From Shewanella violacea DSS12 (GTDB lineage: Bacteria > Pseudomonadota > Gammaproteobacteria > Enterobacterales > Shewanellaceae), in the NCBI RefSeq assembly GCF_000091325.1, contig NC_014012.1:2958824-3022823 (forward strand): 64,000 bases of DNA. The letters are read 5' to 3'. Each line of letters starts with the position of its first letter. Position 1 is the stretch's first letter. Below the pieces are notes generated by a model, which searched no databases, was not told the origin of the DNA, and saw only the letters and a list, made by a program, of their open reading frames with translations. The position numbers and the translations under genes were made by a program. This document shows, in pieces, positions 1 through 9,606 of the stretch.

Positions 1-83
1 AACAAGATCCCGCAGATGCAGAGTTTCACCTTTTACACTGAAGTATTGAAAACTGCTACAAGGTGACGATTGAGTCATAAAAG

Positions 84-105
84 TGCCGCTTACATCTAAG
101 CGGCC
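84..105 (-). terminator. Hairpin downstream of the 5'-nucleotidase gene
   Basis: GCCGCTT and AAGCGGC form a 7-bp stem around a 6-base loop, 20 bases past the stop codon of the minus-strand nucleotidase gene. On the minus strand the stem is followed by ACTTTTATG, a weak U tract, so this is a plausible rather than certain intrinsic terminator. Confidence 0.5.
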
Positions 106-125
106 CCCAGAATAAAGCTGTCTAT

Positions 126-2123
126 CTAGTCTTTATAGATCACAGTGGTTGACTCAAATGTAAGTGCTTCGAGAACCACTCTTGATGTCGCATAATCAAT
201 AAACGATTGAGCATCGGTATTACAGATATCAGCATCATCACCGCAACTTGGTGATGTATCCTCATAGATAACCTCATAGGTTTCCCCATCAAACGTTAAG
301 TGAGAAACAGGGTAGGCTTTGTACTTGTCCTTGTTCATGACAATATCAATACGATCAGTTGACACTAACTGTGCATCACCAAGAGCGTTCCAGCCATCAT
401 TACCACTCGCATTATAGTTATTTACGGCAAGAGTATATTCTGACGTATCAGTTATCTTCTCCCACACAGGAGAAGATTCTGTCCCTGTATTTAATTCTAA
501 CTCACTAATATGACCTGAATTATGCTTAATATCTTCAATAAAGGTATAACGCATGCCGCCAACGTAGGGGAACTTTCCTCCATGAGAACCAACAGGGAGC
601 GTGGCGTTAATCGTCGTCATCAATAGCGTTTTTAACACCTCACCACTCACAGTCAATACTGATAAATAGTTTGAAAAAGGCATCAGTTCAAGTGACACAT
701 GCCCTTCTCTAAAATCACCAGCAGATATATTTTGACGAATTCCCCCTGCACCCACTAATCCAATATCGACTTTTCTACCAATAACTTGCTGTACCGACTC
801 TTGATTTGCCCAATATACAAGCCCTTCAGCAACCAAAGGAGCCACATCAGAACCATGCAGGTCTGTTCCACCATCACCAGGACGACGCTCATGATTAATC
901 TCAGTTGGTACTAAGGTGATAACGTCTCCATAAGCCTTATCTAGCGCTGGCTTATACATTGTGTCAATACGATCTCTCAGAGCCAGATTTTCAATGACAT
1001 GATCAATTTTTTCTACAGAGTCGACAAAGTTCATCACCTCTTCATGCTGGTTACCAATGATAAGCTGATCTGCTTGTCGCATCGAATTGGTATAAAACTC
1101 GCTATTCGTCAGTAATGTATTCGTCCCAATACATGAAGTCAGCTCACCGTCTTGATCGAAAGAAATAGTCACATTACCTATGGCTTGTGCATACTCTCCC
1201 GCTTGAACAACACAGGTTACTCCAGTGTCATCTTTTTGAGTGACAAGTTGTGCATATTCACCATTATTACCATGACCTAAATCAGTAAAATCACCGAGTA
1301 AAGTATGTGAATGCCCACCAACAATAATGTCGATTCCCCTAGTGCCTGCTGCAAGCGCCACATCTCGCGCATTGCCAATATGAGACAAGACAACAATCTT
1401 ATTCACTCCCATGTCTTTCAACATGTCTATTGTGGCTTGGGTTGATTCAATTTCACTTGAAAATATAGCATCGCCAGTTCCTGTTGCTATTGTTTTCATG
1501 TCTTCTAATACCACACCAATCACAGCAACGAGCTGTTCATTACTTTTTGATTCTGACGGGGATGCTATTTTTCGCTTTTCATCGCCATTGAAAGCAAAAA
1601 TCTGGTAAGGGATAAGGTTTTTAGCGGCATTTAAAGATGCGTCTTCTTTAGTATTAATATTGTTTGCCAATACCGGAAAGTTCACGCCATTAATAAAACC
1701 AGCCAACTGAGCCGTATCTAAGTCGAATTCATGGTTACCAAGCACCATGGCGTCTAGACCCATTTGAGAAAGAAGATCCGCATTTGCCATCCCATCATTA
1801 AGCTTAAAATAAGCAGTACCTTGCCAAGCATCGCCACCATGGAGGAAGAGCAGTGGTTGCTTATCTAATCCAGCTTGAGATTTTACTAGGTTAGCCGCTT
1901 CCAATAACCTTGGATATCCACCAAATTCATTGAAAATAGTGCTTCCATCTGCACCTATTTTAAAGCTTGATTTTACAGGGTCAAAATTTGAATGTGTGTC
2001 ATTAATATGTGCGATGGTTAAGTCAAAAGGTTTGGTGGGTATAGGCTCATCATTGGAGTTACAGCCTGCTAAAGCAGCTAGAACAGCTGTTGCGACTAGG
2101 CCTTTTATCAGTTTATTTGTCAT
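126..2123 (-). CDS. 5'-nucleotidase / UshA-like metallophosphoesterase lipoprotein
   Basis: 665 residues. Expected to hydrolyse nucleotides to nucleosides and phosphate at the cell envelope. The N-terminus is a lipoprotein signal with lipobox LAGC (Cys about 21). The metallophosphoesterase half shows the metal-binding motifs HINDTHSN, GNHEFD, LSHIGN and GGHSHT. The C-terminal half has the 5'-nucleotidase substrate-domain signature VGAGGIRQNISAG and an NNYNASGNDG segment. The ATG at 2123 is preceded by AGGGG. Length and domain order fit the UshA/NutA family. It stands alone between two hairpins. A related CpdB-like enzyme lies at 23.8 kb and an extracellular nuclease at 47-50 kb, suggesting a role in nucleic acid scavenging. 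The exact substrate (5'-nucleotides, UDP-sugars, cyclic nucleotides) is not resolved. Confidence 0.9.
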   Translation of the reverse strand: MTNKLIKGLVATAVLAALAGCNSNDEPIPTKPFDLTIAHINDTHSNFDPVKSSFKIGADGSTIFNEFGGYPRLLEAANLVKSQAGLDKQPLLFLHGGDAWQGTAYFKLNDGMANADLLSQMGLDAMVLGNHEFDLDTAQLAGFINGVNFPVLANNINTKEDASLNAAKNLIPYQIFAFNGDEKRKIASPSESKSNEQLVAVIGVVLEDMKTIATGTGDAIFSSEIESTQATIDMLKDMGVNKIVVLSHIGNARDVALAAGTRGIDIIVGGHSHTLLGDFTDLGHGNNGEYAQLVTQKDDTGVTCVVQAGEYAQAIGNVTISFDQDGELTSCIGTNTLLTNSEFYTNSMRQADQLIIGNQHEEVMNFVDSVEKIDHVIENLALRDRIDTMYKPALDKAYGDVITLVPTEINHERRPGDGGTDLHGSDVAPLVAEGLVYWANQESVQQVIGRKVDIGLVGAGGIRQNISAGDFREGHVSLELMPFSNYLSVLTVSGEVLKTLLMTTINATLPVGSHGGKFPYVGGMRYTFIEDIKHNSGHISELELNTGTESSPVWEKITDTSEYTLAVNNYNASGNDGWNALGDAQLVSTDRIDIVMNKDKYKAYPVSHLTFDGETYEVIYEDTSPSCGDDADICNTDAQSFIDYATSRVVLEALTFESTTVIYKD

Positions 2124-2379
2124 TACATCAACCCCTAGGTTTTAATTATTAAAACTTGGACTCTTTGGTCCAGAGGTGACAATGGTATCAAAATGCACTG
2201 GTTACATGTGTTGCTGGCACGATTAACATGTTGTAAAAAGGTAAGGCGCCACAATGACTTACACTTGATTTTTATTTATAATCAAGAGTATATCAATAGC
2301 TTATGGAGAGGGGGCAAACTAGAATGCCATCAATAGGCTTAGTGAAAGGATTGCTTCAATAGCTTAGGATTAAAAGATA
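2124..2379. other. Intergenic, upstream of the nucleotidase gene
   Basis: No open frame with a ribosome site was seen. It must carry the minus-strand promoter of the nucleotidase gene, but no hexamer pair was clear enough to place. Confidence 0.3.
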
Positions 2380-2417
2380 TAACCTCTGGATTGCTAAGTA
2401 CAAAACACCAGAGGTTA
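2380..2417 (-). terminator. Terminator of the esterase gene
   Basis: TAACCTCTGG and CCAGAGGTTA form a perfect 10-bp stem with an 18-base loop, 40 bases past the esterase stop. On the minus strand it is followed by TATCTTTTAATCC; on the plus strand a T run follows about 11 bases later, so it may work in both directions. Confidence 0.65.
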
Positions 2418-2456
2418 CAACTTGTATTTTTAGGCGTTAATTCATCACAAGTTCAT

Positions 2457-3128
2457 CTAGAACAATCTGCTGACTAACCATTTTGCAATATCTTGCAACT
2501 GTTGGGGTAACACACTGTGCCCCATGGCATAAGTTTTCCACTCGGTTGGATAACCCGCTTGATTCAACAGATCATTAGCCATCTTGCCAGTGAATAGTGG
2601 CACCACATCGTCTTGCTCACCATGATGCTGAAGTATGCTGGTTAGCGTGTTTGCTTCGCTCAGTTGGCTGGGTAATTTATCGGCCGTAGGTAAGTAACAA
2701 GACAGCGCCATTATGCCGGCTAACGTTTGTGGATACCTTAATCCGGTAAACAGGCTCATCACGCCACCTTGACTAAAACCTGCTAGGACTATTTTATCTG
2801 CGGGTATTCCGCAATCAACTTGCTCCTGTATCAGTGCAATAACAGCTTGCTCTGACTCCAGCACTCCTGGCATATCGGCACGATTATGCAGATCCATGCT
2901 CTTAATGTCGTACCAGGCTCGCATGACATAACCTTGATTGATTGTCACCGCCTGCTCGGGGGCATGGGGAAAGATAAAGCGAATACTGTGATCGTCTGGC
3001 AGACCGAGTTCAGGTACTACAGGTGCAAAACCGGCTCCGGAATCACCTAAGCCGTGTAACCAGATCACACATGCTGTTGCACTGGTATTTGGCTCTATGG
3101 TTATCCGCTCTAATGCTGCTACTGACAT
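2457..3128 (-). CDS. Carboxylesterase / acyl-protein thioesterase-like alpha/beta hydrolase
   Basis: 223 residues, the usual length of the cytoplasmic phospholipase/carboxylesterase family (PF02230; E. coli YpfH and Pseudomonas EstB type). The nucleophile elbow is GFSQGG (Ser about 119). The catalytic Asp lies in HHGEQDDVVP and the His in MGHSVLPQQ near the C-terminus. The early WLHGLGDSG loop forms the oxyanion region. There is no signal peptide. ATG at 3128 follows AAAGGGAAA. Substrate unknown; short-chain esters or acyl thioesters are typical of the family. Monocistronic, with a strong hairpin downstream. Confidence 0.9.
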   Translation of the reverse strand: MSVAALERITIEPNTSATACVIWLHGLGDSGAGFAPVVPELGLPDDHSIRFIFPHAPEQAVTINQGYVMRAWYDIKSMDLHNRADMPGVLESEQAVIALIQEQVDCGIPADKIVLAGFSQGGVMSLFTGLRYPQTLAGIMALSCYLPTADKLPSQLSEANTLTSILQHHGEQDDVVPLFTGKMANDLLNQAGYPTEWKTYAMGHSVLPQQLQDIAKWLVSRLF

Positions 3129-3344
3129 CTATTTCCCTTTATTTTTAATGAAATTTTATCGCCGACATCATATCAGGATCACCACAACCTAAGCTAGCAA
3201 GCAGATAAACGAGCTGAGCATTCGATAAAATTGGACGTTAACCGTCAAATTATGGCCTTTTAATCCCTTTAAATCGGCGCTAAATTGAAACAAAGACATT
3301 TACAGTGCTGACGATACAGTACAGACACAGTACAGAGGAAGAGT

Positions 3345-4355
3345 ATGGGCTTACTTCAAGATGGGAAATGGACTGACCTATGGTATCCGACCAAAGAGAA
3401 TGGCGGAAAATTTGTACGTGAGGACGCACGTTTCAGGAATTGGATCACCGCCCATGGGCAACCTCAGCCAGATAAGCCAGCAACACTGGGATTCAAGGCT
3501 GAAGCGAACAGGTATCATCTATACGTTTCCCTTGCCTGCCCTTGGGCACACAGGACACTAATTTTTCGTGAGCTTAAGTCACTGCAAAGTATTATCGATG
3601 TCACCGTCGTCGAGCCTCACATGTTGCACCAGGGCTGGGAGTTTGCAGGACCAGGCCAAAGTAAAGATGCCGTCCATATAACCGGGGCCGATGAAGACAC
3701 ACTCAATAATAAGGCATTCCTGTATCAGATATACCAGCTGGCAGCGCCCGACTACAGCGGACGCGTCACAGTACCTGTGCTATGGGATAAGCAAACTCAA
3801 ACCATAGTCAGTAATGAATCAGCTGAGATCATTCGTATGTTTAACTCGGCCTTCGATCACCTCACCCATAATCGAGTGGATTTTTATCCTCAAGCCTTAC
3901 GTGAAGAAATTGATAGCCTCAATAAATATATCTACTCAAACATAAATAATGGTGTTTATCGTGCAGGGTTCGCAACTTCCCAAGCTGCCTACAATGAAGC
4001 GTTTAATGAAATTTTTACGGCATTAGATAGGCTGGAGTCGATACTCAGCAAGAAGCGATATCTCACGGGAAGCAAGATAACAGAAGCCGATTGGAGACTG
4101 TTCACCAGCTTAATTCGTTTCGACGGCGTCTATGTCGGCCACTTCAAGACCAATAAGCGACGTATCCAAGACTATAAGGCAATATCAGGCTATCTAAGAG
4201 ACCTTTATCAGGTAGAAGGTATTGCTGCCACGGTGAATTTTGAACACATTAAGCAGCACTATTACTTTAGTCATGCCAATATCAACCCAAGTAGAATCGT
4301 GCCCCATGGCCCAGAGCTGAACTACTTAACACCCCATAACAGAGAAGCGTTATAA
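3345..4355 (+). CDS. yqjG: Glutathionyl-hydroquinone reductase (YqjG/ECM4-type GST)
   Basis: 336 residues, the length typical of the Xi-class glutathione transferase family. These enzymes reduce glutathionyl-hydroquinones, releasing hydroquinone and oxidised glutathione. The thioredoxin-fold N-terminal half has the conserved CPWAH motif (Cys about 64), the catalytic cysteine of the family, and the NESAEIIRMFN segment that binds glutathione. The C-terminal helical domain is complete and ends with the family-like YYFSHANINPSRIVPHGP. ATG is preceded by AGAGGAAG. Cytoplasmic; no obvious operon partner. Confidence 0.92.
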   Translation: MGLLQDGKWTDLWYPTKENGGKFVREDARFRNWITAHGQPQPDKPATLGFKAEANRYHLYVSLACPWAHRTLIFRELKSLQSIIDVTVVEPHMLHQGWEFAGPGQSKDAVHITGADEDTLNNKAFLYQIYQLAAPDYSGRVTVPVLWDKQTQTIVSNESAEIIRMFNSAFDHLTHNRVDFYPQALREEIDSLNKYIYSNINNGVYRAGFATSQAAYNEAFNEIFTALDRLESILSKKRYLTGSKITEADWRLFTSLIRFDGVYVGHFKTNKRRIQDYKAISGYLRDLYQVEGIAATVNFEHIKQHYYFSHANINPSRIVPHGPELNYLTPHNREAL

Positions 4356-4382
4356 TACTAATCGGTATAATACACAGTCACC

Positions 4383-4405
4383 TTAGGCGTTTTCTAGACG
4401 CCTAA
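4383..4405 (-). terminator. Hairpin overlapping the end of the DUF3389-like gene
   Basis: TTAGGCGT and ACGCCTAA form an 8-bp stem with a 7-base loop between the ends of the convergent yqjG and DUF3389-like genes. The stem includes the minus-strand stop codon at 4394. No strong U tract on either side. Confidence 0.4.
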
Positions 4406-4624
4406 CTCTTCTCTAATCAGCGCCAATTGTTCAGGTGTATCTAATTTTAGACTCCACCTTACCGCTCCAGCATCGGCGTGCATGATAAGTGCATCATCGA
4501 TGAACTTAATATCTTCAACCATGGCGTACATGGTAATACCAGACGTATTGAATCGTACTTGAGCCTCAAACGGAGACAAGATCACCTTTCCCTGAGAAAA
4601 ATCAATAATCATATAATTTCTCAC
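4394..4624 (-). CDS. Small protein, DUF3389-like
   Basis: 76 residues from a GTG at 4624, or 72 from the ATG at 4612. AAGGA lies very close to the GTG, so the start is unsettled. The sequence opens MIIDFSQGKVI and ends with WSLKLDTPEQL, which I recall as the pattern of DUF3389, a short uncharacterised family of Shewanella and Vibrio. No signal peptide or membrane helix. It follows slyD on the same strand but is separated from it by a strong terminator, so it is probably transcribed alone. Confidence 0.65.
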   Translation of the reverse strand: MRNYMIIDFSQGKVILSPFEAQVRFNTSGITMYAMVEDIKFIDDALIMHADAGAVRWSLKLDTPEQLALIREELGV

Positions 4625-4670
4625 TATTCCTTAATACCAATTCAATTAAATTTGGCGAGAGTCAAAATGA

Positions 4671-4698
4671 AAAAAACCAGCAAGAATGCTGGTTTTTT
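4671..4698 (-). terminator. Strong bidirectional terminator after slyD
   Basis: CCAGCA and TGCTGG form a stem with a 4-base loop, flanked by A6 on the left and T6 on the right, so it reads as an intrinsic terminator on both strands. It lies 29 bases past the slyD stop codon. Confidence 0.85.
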
Positions 4699-4726
4699 AT
4701 GCCTATAACTAATCGCTAAATAGCGA

Positions 4727-5209
4727 TTAGTGGTGATGACCACCTTTACCATGGGCATGTCCGTGGGCAACTTCTTCATCGGTCGCATCACGTGCTTCGA
4801 CTATCTCGATATCGAATGTGAGCTCACGACCAGCCAAAGGATGATTAACATCAACCGTTGCCATAAACTTACCCATCTTGACGATAGTCACCTGACGTTT
4901 TCCTTGATCTGTATCAAGCAATGCGCGCATGCCAGCTTTCCATTTTTTAGCACCTTGAAGGTGCTTAACAGAGACGCGTTGAATCGCATCTTCATTTCTA
5001 ACGCCGTAGGTAGTTTCCGGCGCTAGAGTGACAGAAAAGCTTTCGCCAACTTCTTTACCTTCAATTGAATCTTCAACACCAGGCATCATGTTGCTATGGC
5101 CGTGCAGATACGCGATAGGCTCCAGATCGTTATTCGACTCTAAAACTTCACCCTTTTCATCGCGCAGTGTGTATTTAAACTGCACAACCATATCATTTTT
5201 AATGCTCAT
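4727..5209 (-). CDS. slyD: FKBP-type peptidyl-prolyl cis-trans isomerase SlyD
   Basis: 160 residues. A cytoplasmic prolyl isomerase and chaperone that also binds nickel. The FKBP fold begins VQFKYTLRDEKGEVLESN and is interrupted after about residue 65 by the insert-in-flap chaperone domain (ETTYGVRNEDAIQRV to VDVNHPLAGRELTF). The C-terminus is a short histidine-rich tail (HGHAHGKGGHHH), the metal-binding region of SlyD, shorter than in E. coli. The true start is the ATG at 5209, seven bases after AAGGA; the longer frame begins with a TTG directly in front of it. Single gene with its own terminator. Confidence 0.93.
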   Translation of the reverse strand: MSIKNDMVVQFKYTLRDEKGEVLESNNDLEPIAYLHGHSNMMPGVEDSIEGKEVGESFSVTLAPETTYGVRNEDAIQRVSVKHLQGAKKWKAGMRALLDTDQGKRQVTIVKMGKFMATVDVNHPLAGRELTFDIEIVEARDATDEEVAHGHAHGKGGHHH

Positions 5210-5371
5210 CAAATGTCCTTAACTCTATACCTGACTCTATTTTGGTGACGAAGCTTAACAAAAGTCGTTTACGCACTCTAGCTTTATCTGGCTAATGACT
5301 TAATCAGGCTGGGTCTGGCGACGAACACCAGCTACAGCCTAGTACTAAGAAAAACTGCAGAATCAGCCCGG

Positions 5372-6553
5372 TTAGTTGACCCCGATAGCGTTAAATGTCG
5401 CTTCATCTGGGAAGCCATCGGCAACGATGCCGACACTCTTCTGATAGGCACGCAGGCCTGTCTTAGAATTTCTTCCCATCACGCCATCGGGTTTACCCAC
5501 ATCGAAGCCTTTGGAATTTAACTTAGCCTGCAACTGCTTTACCTTAGCTCGACTCAAGTTATCTTGCTTAGGAGGCGCCGCCACCAAACTCACACCACCA
5601 TTGATCCTATCGGCAAGATGCCCCACAGTGATGGCATAAAACTCGGAACGGTTCCAGCGCATGATCACATTGAAGTTCTTATAACCCAAAAATGCGGGAC
5701 CAGTATGACCGGCAGGCAGATACAAGGTTGCGCTCATATCTGCAATAGACAAGGCCTGTCCATTGCTTTGTAACACACCTAGACCAGCCCAGTCAGTTAA
5801 CGCTTGTTTCTTACCTAGATACTCATAACTGAAAGTTTGCGGTAGTTTAACTTCTCTTCCCCAACGCTCATCACGCTGCCAACCAAGCTTATTTAAAAAA
5901 TTAGCCGCTGAGCTTAGTGCATCAGTAGTGCTATTCCAAAGGTCGGCTTTGCCATCGCCGTCTCCATCCACGGCATAATGCGTATAAGCACTGGGCATAA
6001 ACTGGGTATGACCCATGGCGCCAGCCCAAGATCCGACCATCATAGAGGCATCAAAATTATATTTTTCTTTGAGCTTCAATGCTTTCATTAATTCGCCAGT
6101 AAAATACTTACTGCGGCGGGGATCGCAAGCCAAGGTTGCCAAGGAGTCCAATACAGGCATCTTGCCCTTGTAAGAACCAAAGTTGGTTTCCAAGCCCCAA
6201 AATGCCATCAAGTATTGAGGCGGCACGCCATACTTATCCTGCAACTTGGTAAGTAAGGTCTTATTCTCTTTCAGTAGTCGTCTACCTTCCTGGATACGCC
6301 AAGCTGTGACACGCTTACTGAAATAGTTATCAAATGTTTGGCTAAACTCAGGCTGTTTATTATCCAGTTCTATGACTCTGGCGACATATTTTACCTTAGC
6401 CAAGGTATTATCTATGGTGTCTTGTGACAAACCTTCATGTTGAGCGGTTTGCTTTAAATTAACCACACAAGATGCAAAATCATCGGCGACAGCGGGAAGC
6501 GTCCACAGAGAGGATGCTAAAATTACGGATGCTAATGGGACATTTTTAATCAA
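5372..6553 (-). CDS. Lytic murein transglycosylase, MltB-type with peptidoglycan-binding domain
   Basis: 393 residues. Cleaves the MurNAc-GlcNAc bond in peptidoglycan with formation of 1,6-anhydroMurNAc. A Sec signal peptide (cleavage after PAVA, about residue 23) is followed by the SLT_2/MltB catalytic domain. The catalytic Glu sits in FWGLETNFGSYKG (about residue 121), and GAMGHTQFMPSAY is the family signature. Residues about 335-390 form a PG_binding_1 domain (LNSKGFDVGKPDGVMG). No lipobox, so this is a soluble periplasmic form. The start is a TTG at 6553; there is no ATG in frame before an upstream stop, and GGAG lies ten bases upstream. Confidence 0.9.
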   Translation of the reverse strand: MIKNVPLASVILASSLWTLPAVADDFASCVVNLKQTAQHEGLSQDTIDNTLAKVKYVARVIELDNKQPEFSQTFDNYFSKRVTAWRIQEGRRLLKENKTLLTKLQDKYGVPPQYLMAFWGLETNFGSYKGKMPVLDSLATLACDPRRSKYFTGELMKALKLKEKYNFDASMMVGSWAGAMGHTQFMPSAYTHYAVDGDGDGKADLWNSTTDALSSAANFLNKLGWQRDERWGREVKLPQTFSYEYLGKKQALTDWAGLGVLQSNGQALSIADMSATLYLPAGHTGPAFLGYKNFNVIMRWNRSEFYAITVGHLADRINGGVSLVAAPPKQDNLSRAKVKQLQAKLNSKGFDVGKPDGVMGRNSKTGLRAYQKSVGIVADGFPDEATFNAIGVN

Positions 6554-6817
6554 AACGACTACTCCAGAAATGCATTATAAAAATTTTGATCATAATGAAT
6601 AAAGAAAAAACACAGTGCCGCATTACGACATTAATCTCAGCCATAATAACTATACCAAGGAGATAATTTAAGTATTAATCCTAGTTTTTAGGGGATAAGT
6701 AGTAAATTTTACTTAATGATCGATTTTAGGAGCCTATTATCGAAGAATTTCTTTGGGGATTATCTAGCTTGCCGTATAATGGTCGCGGTAAAAACCACCT
6801 AATTTAAGAGACTTATC

Positions 6818-7174
6818 ATGACAGAGATTGCCCCTGAACTAGCCAGCTTTATCGAAAATGTAAAACAACATCAGCTCGTCTGGGGATTACAGGATGAAAC
6901 CGGTGAAGGTTGGGTCGTCTGTGACTCTTCTGAGTATGAACACACGGATGTCATGCCACTTTGGTCTTCAGAAGAAAATGCAAAAATTCATTGCAGTGAT
7001 GAGTGGGCCGACTATAAAGCTGTATCTATCACTTTAACCGAATTTCTGGAATTCTGGGTATCCGATCTCAATGACGACGGTGTACTAATAGGTATCGACT
7101 GGTTAGCCGATCAAGAATGCTTAGAGATAGATCCCATTGAACTGGCAAAATCTCTGGTAAACATCGAAGAATAG
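6818..7174 (+). CDS. DUF2750 domain protein
   Basis: 118 residues, acidic, no signal peptide or membrane segment. The layout fits the DUF2750 family: VWGLQDETGEGWVVCDS, then PLWSSEENAKIHCSDEWADYKAVSITLTEFLEFW, then GVLIGIDW. Members are small soluble proteins of unknown function. ATG at 6818 is preceded by a weak AAGAG. It stands alone, with about 260 bases upstream and no clear operon partner. Confidence 0.8.
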   Translation: MTEIAPELASFIENVKQHQLVWGLQDETGEGWVVCDSSEYEHTDVMPLWSSEENAKIHCSDEWADYKAVSITLTEFLEFWVSDLNDDGVLIGIDWLADQECLEIDPIELAKSLVNIEE

Positions 7175-7270
7175 TAAATTCGACGATTTATTTTAGCCAG
7201 TATGTAAGTGAACAAGTAACTTCTTGAGTCACCGGCAGCAAGTTTGCGTCAGTCCGCCCAGAGAATCCTT

Positions 7271-7939
7271 ATGACGCAATCACCTCCCCTTATCGATGTA
7301 CCTTTCGCGCTTCGCCATACCTGTTGGTTCTGCGCCGAGCCTTCCAACTGCGTGTTCGAATATCATGCCAGCGTACACACCCCTCATTCGAGCCTGGGCG
7401 TTCCTGCTTGTAAGGAATGCCTCAAGCTGGCTAAAAAAAGCCCGCTAACGTCTATCTGGGATTGTCAGATGGCGGTCAAGGACGAACTGATGAGGATTTA
7501 CGCTAAGCATCTAGCCATTGGCATCAACTGGACCGAACAGGAACTCATCGACTCTGAATTTTCCTGTCGGGTGTTCGAAGGCTTTAAAAAGAGTGCCTGG
7601 ATGATGTACTTGATAGCCAGAGATAGAGTCAATGCAAACGGTTGGCCCTTAAGCTTAGATGGAGTGGACCTAGATAATAGTGATTTTGTTGTGGGCTTTG
7701 AATTTGATGGGGTGAAATACGCCTCACTTTCTAAGGCCGTTAACCACTATAGTCAAATATTAGGCTTGGATAAACATTTTTTCGAAGCCGTGCTATCCCA
7801 GGTGGGTCGTAGCCGTTTCGGTTATGCTGTGCGTATCAGTCGAATCAACATCGTCTCAACTAAGCGGGTAAAACAGGAGGTGGTCAAAGACATAGCCATA
7901 GAACAAGGCACGCCTTTAACCGATAACACTTGGTTCTAA
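7271..7939 (+). CDS. Conserved hypothetical protein with N-terminal Cys pairs
   Basis: 222 residues from the ATG at 7271. A longer frame starts with TTG at 7244 but has no better ribosome site. An N-terminal CWFC...CKEC arrangement (about residues 19-22 and 51-54) looks like a zinc ribbon or HNH-associated metal site. The remainder is mixed alpha/beta without a recognised motif. I do not recognise the family and assign no function. Its stop codon directly abuts the stop codon of the convergent cheV gene, with no bases between them. Confidence 0.75.
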   Translation: MTQSPPLIDVPFALRHTCWFCAEPSNCVFEYHASVHTPHSSLGVPACKECLKLAKKSPLTSIWDCQMAVKDELMRIYAKHLAIGINWTEQELIDSEFSCRVFEGFKKSAWMMYLIARDRVNANGWPLSLDGVDLDNSDFVVGFEFDGVKYASLSKAVNHYSQILGLDKHFFEAVLSQVGRSRFGYAVRISRINIVSTKRVKQEVVKDIAIEQGTPLTDNTWF

Positions 7940-8881
7940 TTATCTAACTAGCTCTCTTAGCCTCTGTTGCACCACTTCGACTAAAAGATCGGGTTGGAAC
8001 TTAGAGATGAAACGATCACAGCCAACTTTATCCACCATGGCCTTATTGAAGCTACCACTTAATGAGGTGTTCAATGTGATAAAGAGATCTCTCATGCGCT
8101 TATCGTTGCGGATCTCATGGGTTAACTTGTAACCATCCATCTCAGGCATTTCCGCATCTGTGATCAGCATTAACAGTTCATCCTGTACCGATTTCCCCTC
8201 ATCACACCAGCCCTGTAGCGTCCGCAATGCCTGTAAACCGTCTGAAACCTCTAAGATCTCTATGCCCAATGGCTCGAGTGTCTCCTTTATCTGTCTCCGC
8301 GCCGTCGAAGAGTCATCGGCGATTAAAATCTTACGACCCTGCATCTCATTAACCAAGTCGTGGTCGAGTACCCCTTCGGACAAGGTGACGTCGTAATGGA
8401 TGATCTCGGCTAACACCTTTTCCACATCGATTATAGAGACGATTTGGCTAACACCGTCGATTTCAATGCGAGTGATCGCCGTTAAATAATTATGTCTGCC
8501 AGCCGTTTTTGGCGGAGGTAAGATATCACCCCAAGTCATATTAACGATATGCTCGACTTTACCCACCTTAAAGCCCTGAACACTGCGATTATACTCAGTG
8601 ATGATCATATTCGCTCCATGATCGCCCTTGATAGGCTTATAACCTATGGCACTACGAAGATCGATAACCGGGATGGAAGTCCCACGAATATTAGCCACGC
8701 CGCAGATATGAGAATGGCTACCGGGAACGGCACTCAATTGAGGTAACTTAACCACTTCTTTTACTTTAAAGACATTTATCGCAAAAAGTTGAGTGGCATT
8801 GATTCGAAAAAGTAATAGTTCAAGGCGATTTTCTCCTACAAGCTGGGTGCGTTGGTCAACCGAGTCGAGTACTTTTGCCAT
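7940..8881 (-). CDS. cheV: Chemotaxis coupling/receiver protein CheV
   Basis: 313 residues, typical CheV length. Residues about 15-170 are a CheW domain that couples chemoreceptors to CheA (FAINVFKVKEVVKLP, GVANIRGTSIPVIDL). Residues about 188-310 are a receiver domain: acidic DD in ILIADDSSTAR, phospho-acceptor Asp in LITDAEMPEMDG, Thr in TLNTSLSG, Lys in FISKFQP. All phosphorylation residues are present, so it should accept phosphate from CheA and tune receptor adaptation. ATG start is unambiguous. It lies alone, away from a flagellar cluster. Confidence 0.95.
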   Translation of the reverse strand: MAKVLDSVDQRTQLVGENRLELLLFRINATQLFAINVFKVKEVVKLPQLSAVPGSHSHICGVANIRGTSIPVIDLRSAIGYKPIKGDHGANMIITEYNRSVQGFKVGKVEHIVNMTWGDILPPPKTAGRHNYLTAITRIEIDGVSQIVSIIDVEKVLAEIIHYDVTLSEGVLDHDLVNEMQGRKILIADDSSTARRQIKETLEPLGIEILEVSDGLQALRTLQGWCDEGKSVQDELLMLITDAEMPEMDGYKLTHEIRNDKRMRDLFITLNTSLSGSFNKAMVDKVGCDRFISKFQPDLLVEVVQQRLRELVR

Positions 8882-9236
8882 TATGCTGCTCTCAAAATAA
8901 AAGGGATTAAATAAAGGGTGCCTCGATAATAATCTTCATAATAATAACAATCAATAACAATCAATTAGAATTACAGAAGCTGAGGTTTTTGCCGCTATGA
9001 GTGCCATAGGCTTGCTAGCTGTACTAGGAGCAATTACCTGGTAGAAAATAACCATTCGAGACTCATTTAGCGCCTACAGGAACACTCTGACCATACTCAG
9101 ACTGCTTACTGTATAGGCATTCGAAGGGGAAACACCATGAAGACACAAAAAAGGGCCAGCCGTTATTATCGCCATCACACAGGTTAACAAATCTCTATAT
9201 TGTCAAAAATAACTACATATTAATGTTGCAAGAGTA
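8882..9236. other. Intergenic, no supported gene
   Basis: AT-rich spacer upstream of cheV. It holds only very short frames: 15 codons from 8997 and 16 codons from 9137, the latter preceded by GGGGA. Neither has further support. Confidence 0.3.
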
Positions 9237-9264
9237 TTGACAAGGCCAATTCCGTAGATATAAT
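9237..9264 (+). promoter_or_regulatory. Consensus sigma-70 promoter
   Basis: TTGACA (9237-9242), 16 bases, TATAAT (9259-9264): both hexamers match consensus exactly. Transcription should begin near 9271 and reach the small gene at 9607, leaving a leader of roughly 335 bases. Confidence 0.7.
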
Positions 9265-9606
9265 AGCCGACAGATTTGAGACACCATATTTAATTTTCTT
9301 TGTAAGTCCGACTCCATATCGTCACTGCCTCGCAAAAATATTATTACGCCGGTTCAACTACTCAATTTTAGTCATCAAGCTGTCATAACTCTGTGTTTAA
9401 CTGTGTCCCAATCGGTTCACTGATTATCTCTCAGGTTACAAATATTAACAAATATTGATAAGCAGTTACTTGATTAAACCGTTGAAGGTGAGTAGTCTCA
9501 AACGAAATTAATTCTCATCTTTTGCAAATTGCTAAGGATTTTATTATTAAATACTAACTACTACTACTAAATAGTACTAGTTATAAAACATAAAGGAGTA
9601 TGACCT

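Noticed and set aside
8997..9044. 15-codon hydrophobic frame
   Set aside because: Too short for support, and no clear ribosome site or terminator.
9137..9187. 16-codon frame after GGGGA that could be a leader peptide
   Set aside because: It lies upstream of the consensus promoter at 9237 and has no attenuator structure or adjacent biosynthetic gene.
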